NCBI GenBank assembly: GCA_004524445.1 | Contig: SDNP01000027.1 | Location: 1 to 41,981, forward strand | Length of the DNA stretch: 41,981 nt | Source of the DNA: Candidatus Thorarchaeota archaeon | GTDB lineage: Archaea > Asgardarchaeota > Thorarchaeia > Thorarchaeales > Thorarchaeaceae | Reading direction: 5' to 3' | Shown here: piece after piece, positions 40,104-41,981 of the stretch | Layout: each line of letters opens with the position of its first letter | Numbering within the stretch: the first letter of the stretch is position 1 | Position numbers and translations under genes: made by a program | The notes under the pieces: model-generated | Databases searched by the model: none | Told to the model about the DNA's origin: nothing | Seen by the model: the letters and a program-made list of their open reading frames with translations, nothing else

Positions 40104-41981
40104 ATGGCTCATTTTGGGTCTCCCAAACAGCCAAACAAGGTCCTCATCACTGCCTTCAAGCGTGGGATGGCAGCGACATTGGCTCTCGCACGGGACCGTG
40201 CCATGGGAGCTGCCCGACCACTGTACTATGGGGATCACCGTGTGAAGGGCATGGCGAAGATCTGGGATGAGGCTAAGAACGCCTATCGAGAGACCCTTGA
40301 CCTGGATAAGCAGCGGAGGTCAGCCTCTTATCGACAGAGTTTCAGCCCCGACCAGCTGGAGGAGCTGGATAGGAAGGTCCTCCCTGACAGTAGACTTCTT
40401 CTAAAGGCGGAGAATAACATCCGGCGCAATTTCTACCGCATCATGTTGAAGACCGCCGTCAAATATGGCAACAAAGAGACCAAACGAGTCAAGCGTGGCG
40501 AGGGCCCACAGGGATACCTCAACCTTCTCTGGGACTACGCAGGCAGTAGAATCCGCGATGTCTGCAAGGCCCGGTACTTCTTTCCCCCGCCCACAGAGCT
40601 CAAGCTCGCAGACGGATCTGAGGGAGTAGGGTACCCTGCCCTCGGAGGACAGTCAGCATACTTGCTGAATCACGACAACCTCCCTGAACTGGACTTTGGA
40701 GACATGATACGAAGCCATCTGGTGGAGCTAGCAAGACAATGCATGAAGTACAATGTGCCTCTCAGGCCAGCCAAACGGTACATCGACCAGCTACTCAACC
40801 GGCTTCTTCCCTTTCTGGATTATGTCTACAGTGGAAGGAAGAGCGGTCGGTCCAACTTCGTGCGTGAGGGAACTGAAGAACTACGTGATGTGGTTGATAG
40901 AATCAGCATACTCTATGGCATGCGAAACGGCAGAGCTCCCTCTATCACTTCCATGGTTGCAGTCGATACAGAGGTGACACTGTCGGATGCTGATGCCCCT
41001 GTAGTTGAAGAGTATCCAGACGACCTCACTGAACCCCAATTCGAGCACACTCCTCAGACACCAGAAGAGAGTATCATAGCCTCTGATACGTCGGTCGAAG
41101 AAGATTTTGAGCAGTCAAAAAATCAGGACTTCTTCGCAACCCTTGTTGGTAGAGCGGAGGAGGAGGGTGTTGATGAGTGGAGTGATGCTCTGGATACACT
41201 CAAACAATTGTTGGATGACGGCATCTTAGATGAGGAGGACGCCGCACAGATTCTGAAACAGGCACAAGAGGAGAGCAGAAGAATCGGCAGCGCATTTCAT
41301 GACTTTGTATCAAAGGGCTTTCCCAGTCCCTTTGTGATGAGTGCAGTGGTCCATCATGGAGATGAGATGGTACAGGATAGGTCCGGCCTCCTGATAGTAT
41401 CCGAGTTGAGCGTTGCAGGAGGAAAAGGGCGAGTTGACCTCACAGTCTTCAGACGGAAACTTTTGCCAAGTGTGGATGCGACTCAACCAAAAGTCATCTA
41501 TGAACCCTGCATGGTTGTTGAGATAAAGACGAAGAGTGCTTTTGAAATCGATATCTACGGGGTGAGGTCTAAGAGTGAGAAGGAGAAGAACATTGTCAGT
41601 GAATTCCTGCTGGAGAGAAGAAGAATCACTGACAAAGAGTGGGCGGACATAAGGGCAAGCATCTCTCCCGGGAGTGTAAAACAGATTGAGCTATACCGTG
41701 AAGCCATGTTGAATGAGTATCAACGAGTGGGATGGATAGATCCGAGCCCACCAAACGAACTGATCAAAGCGGTTGTTCTGGTCGATTCAAAGGAAACGTG
41801 GAGTGCAGCTCGTGACGCATTGCATGCCCTGATTGTCGAGGGCTACGAGATGGTCATGAATAATGGAATCTCCACGGGCGACATTCTTCAGGTCAGCGAG
41901 AACGGAAGCCCGCTGAGATTAGCCATGCATATGGTATCAGATAGCTGTTCAGCCATCGAAGTTAAACCACCTGCTAAGAGA
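40104..41981 (+). CDS. Large protein with RecB-type PD-(D/E)XK nuclease signature (3' end outside window)
   Basis: An open frame of 626 codons from ATG 40104 runs to the window edge without a stop. The N-terminal part (1-290) is basic and helical with no recognised domain (KRGMAATLALARDRAMGAARP; a DFGDMIRSHLVELARQCMKYNVPL helix pair). An acidic linker (about 300-345) follows. A RecB/Cas4-like nuclease signature then appears: H399 in RIGSAFHDFV, D445 in GKGRVDLTVF, E473-x-K475 in MVVEIKTKS. Codon use is GC-rich. A strong TATA box precedes it, and it is divergent from tnpB. The total length and C-terminal domains are unknown; a helicase or defence role would be a guess. Confidence 0.82.
   Translation, partial: MAHFGSPKQPNKVLITAFKRGMAATLALARDRAMGAARPLYYGDHRVKGMAKIWDEAKNAYRETLDLDKQRRSASYRQSFSPDQLEELDRKVLPDSRLLLKAENNIRRNFYRIMLKTAVKYGNKETKRVKRGEGPQGYLNLLWDYAGSRIRDVCKARYFFPPPTELKLADGSEGVGYPALGGQSAYLLNHDNLPELDFGDMIRSHLVELARQCMKYNVPLRPAKRYIDQLLNRLLPFLDYVYSGRKSGRSNFVREGTEELRDVVDRISILYGMRNGRAPSITSMVAVDTEVTLSDADAPVVEEYPDDLTEPQFEHTPQTPEESIIASDTSVEEDFEQSKNQDFFATLVGRAEEEGVDEWSDALDTLKQLLDDGILDEEDAAQILKQAQEESRRIGSAFHDFVSKGFPSPFVMSAVVHHGDEMVQDRSGLLIVSELSVAGGKGRVDLTVFRRKLLPSVDATQPKVIYEPCMVVEIKTKSAFEIDIYGVRSKSEKEKNIVSEFLLERRRITDKEWADIRASISPGSVKQIELYREAMLNEYQRVGWIDPSPPNELIKAVVLVDSKETWSAARDALHALIVEGYEMVMNNGISTGDILQVSENGSPLRLAMHMVSDSCSAIEVKPPAKR

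Noticed and set aside
40753..40977. Plus-strand frame of 74 codons inside the long terminal gene
   Set aside because: It is in another frame of the 626-codon open frame, which has the promoter and coding pattern.

Overview
The window reads as a chromosomal piece of an archaeon, most likely an Asgard archaeon of the Thorarchaeia type. The archaeal assignment is firm: the informational genes are archaeal-type (DnaG-type primase, aPelota, aIF2 gamma, Rpo7/Spt4, eS6, eS24, eS27, eL15, RNase P subunits Rnp2 and Rnp3), the initiator tRNA carries a bulge-helix-bulge intron, TATA-like boxes sit about 25 bases before several starts, and GTG and TTG starts are common. The Asgard placement is inference, resting mainly on a leucine-rich-repeat protein of the 'LDLSPLASCSSLQ' style.

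Layout. 1-2.5 kb: a GC-rich structured non-coding segment, a frameshifted LRR gene and a secreted or membrane-anchored protein. 2.6 kb: an unlinked 5S rRNA gene. 2.8-7 kb: DUF1512 and zinc-ribbon membrane proteins, two tandem type II methionine aminopeptidases and a UPF0173 metal hydrolase. 7.0-7.7 kb: a long non-coding stretch with strong helices, probably a minus-strand RNA. 7.7-16.4 kb: DnaG, OsmC, a LonB-like AAA+ ATPase without protease domain paired with aPelota, then a minus-strand block of radical SAM protein, nucleotidyltransferase, NcsA-type tRNA thiolase and site-2 protease. 16.5-20.3 kb: a conserved archaeal translation/transcription operon (eS6, aIF2 gamma, PIN protein, Rpo7, Spt4, eS24, eS27). 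20.8 kb: intron-containing initiator tRNA-Met. 21.8-25.2 kb: an iron-sulfur ATPase cluster (DUF134 regulator, DUF5320 protein, two ferredoxin-containing MinD-type ATPases, two NifX-type proteins) with two operator-like sites. 25.3-30.4 kb: Obg-like GTPase, flavin reductase, phosphoglycerate-dehydrogenase-like enzyme, then eL15, a COG1325 RNA-binding protein and RNase P proteins behind a structured leader. 30.4-35.2 kb: JAMM protease, Lrp regulator, HD hydrolase, FTR1 iron permease with a palindromic operator, AlkD-like protein and small membrane proteins.

From 35.2 kb to the end the content becomes accessory: two MvhD copies (one with its 5' end missing) flanking a UPF0175/DUF3368 toxin-antitoxin pair and a GNAT acetyltransferase, a coiled-coil/HTH protein, a TnpB-type gene bounded by inverted repeats, and a divergent gene of at least 626 codons that runs off the window. 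The last two genes look GC-richer than the rest.

The best leads are: the TnpB, which lacks the canonical RuvC-II glutamate but has one 42 residues later; the divergent open reading frame, which carries a RecB-type PD-(D/E)XK nuclease signature; the protease-less LonB ATPase next to aPelota; the unidentified structured RNAs; and the MvhD duplication with an 80-base identical tract inside otherwise silently diverged copies.
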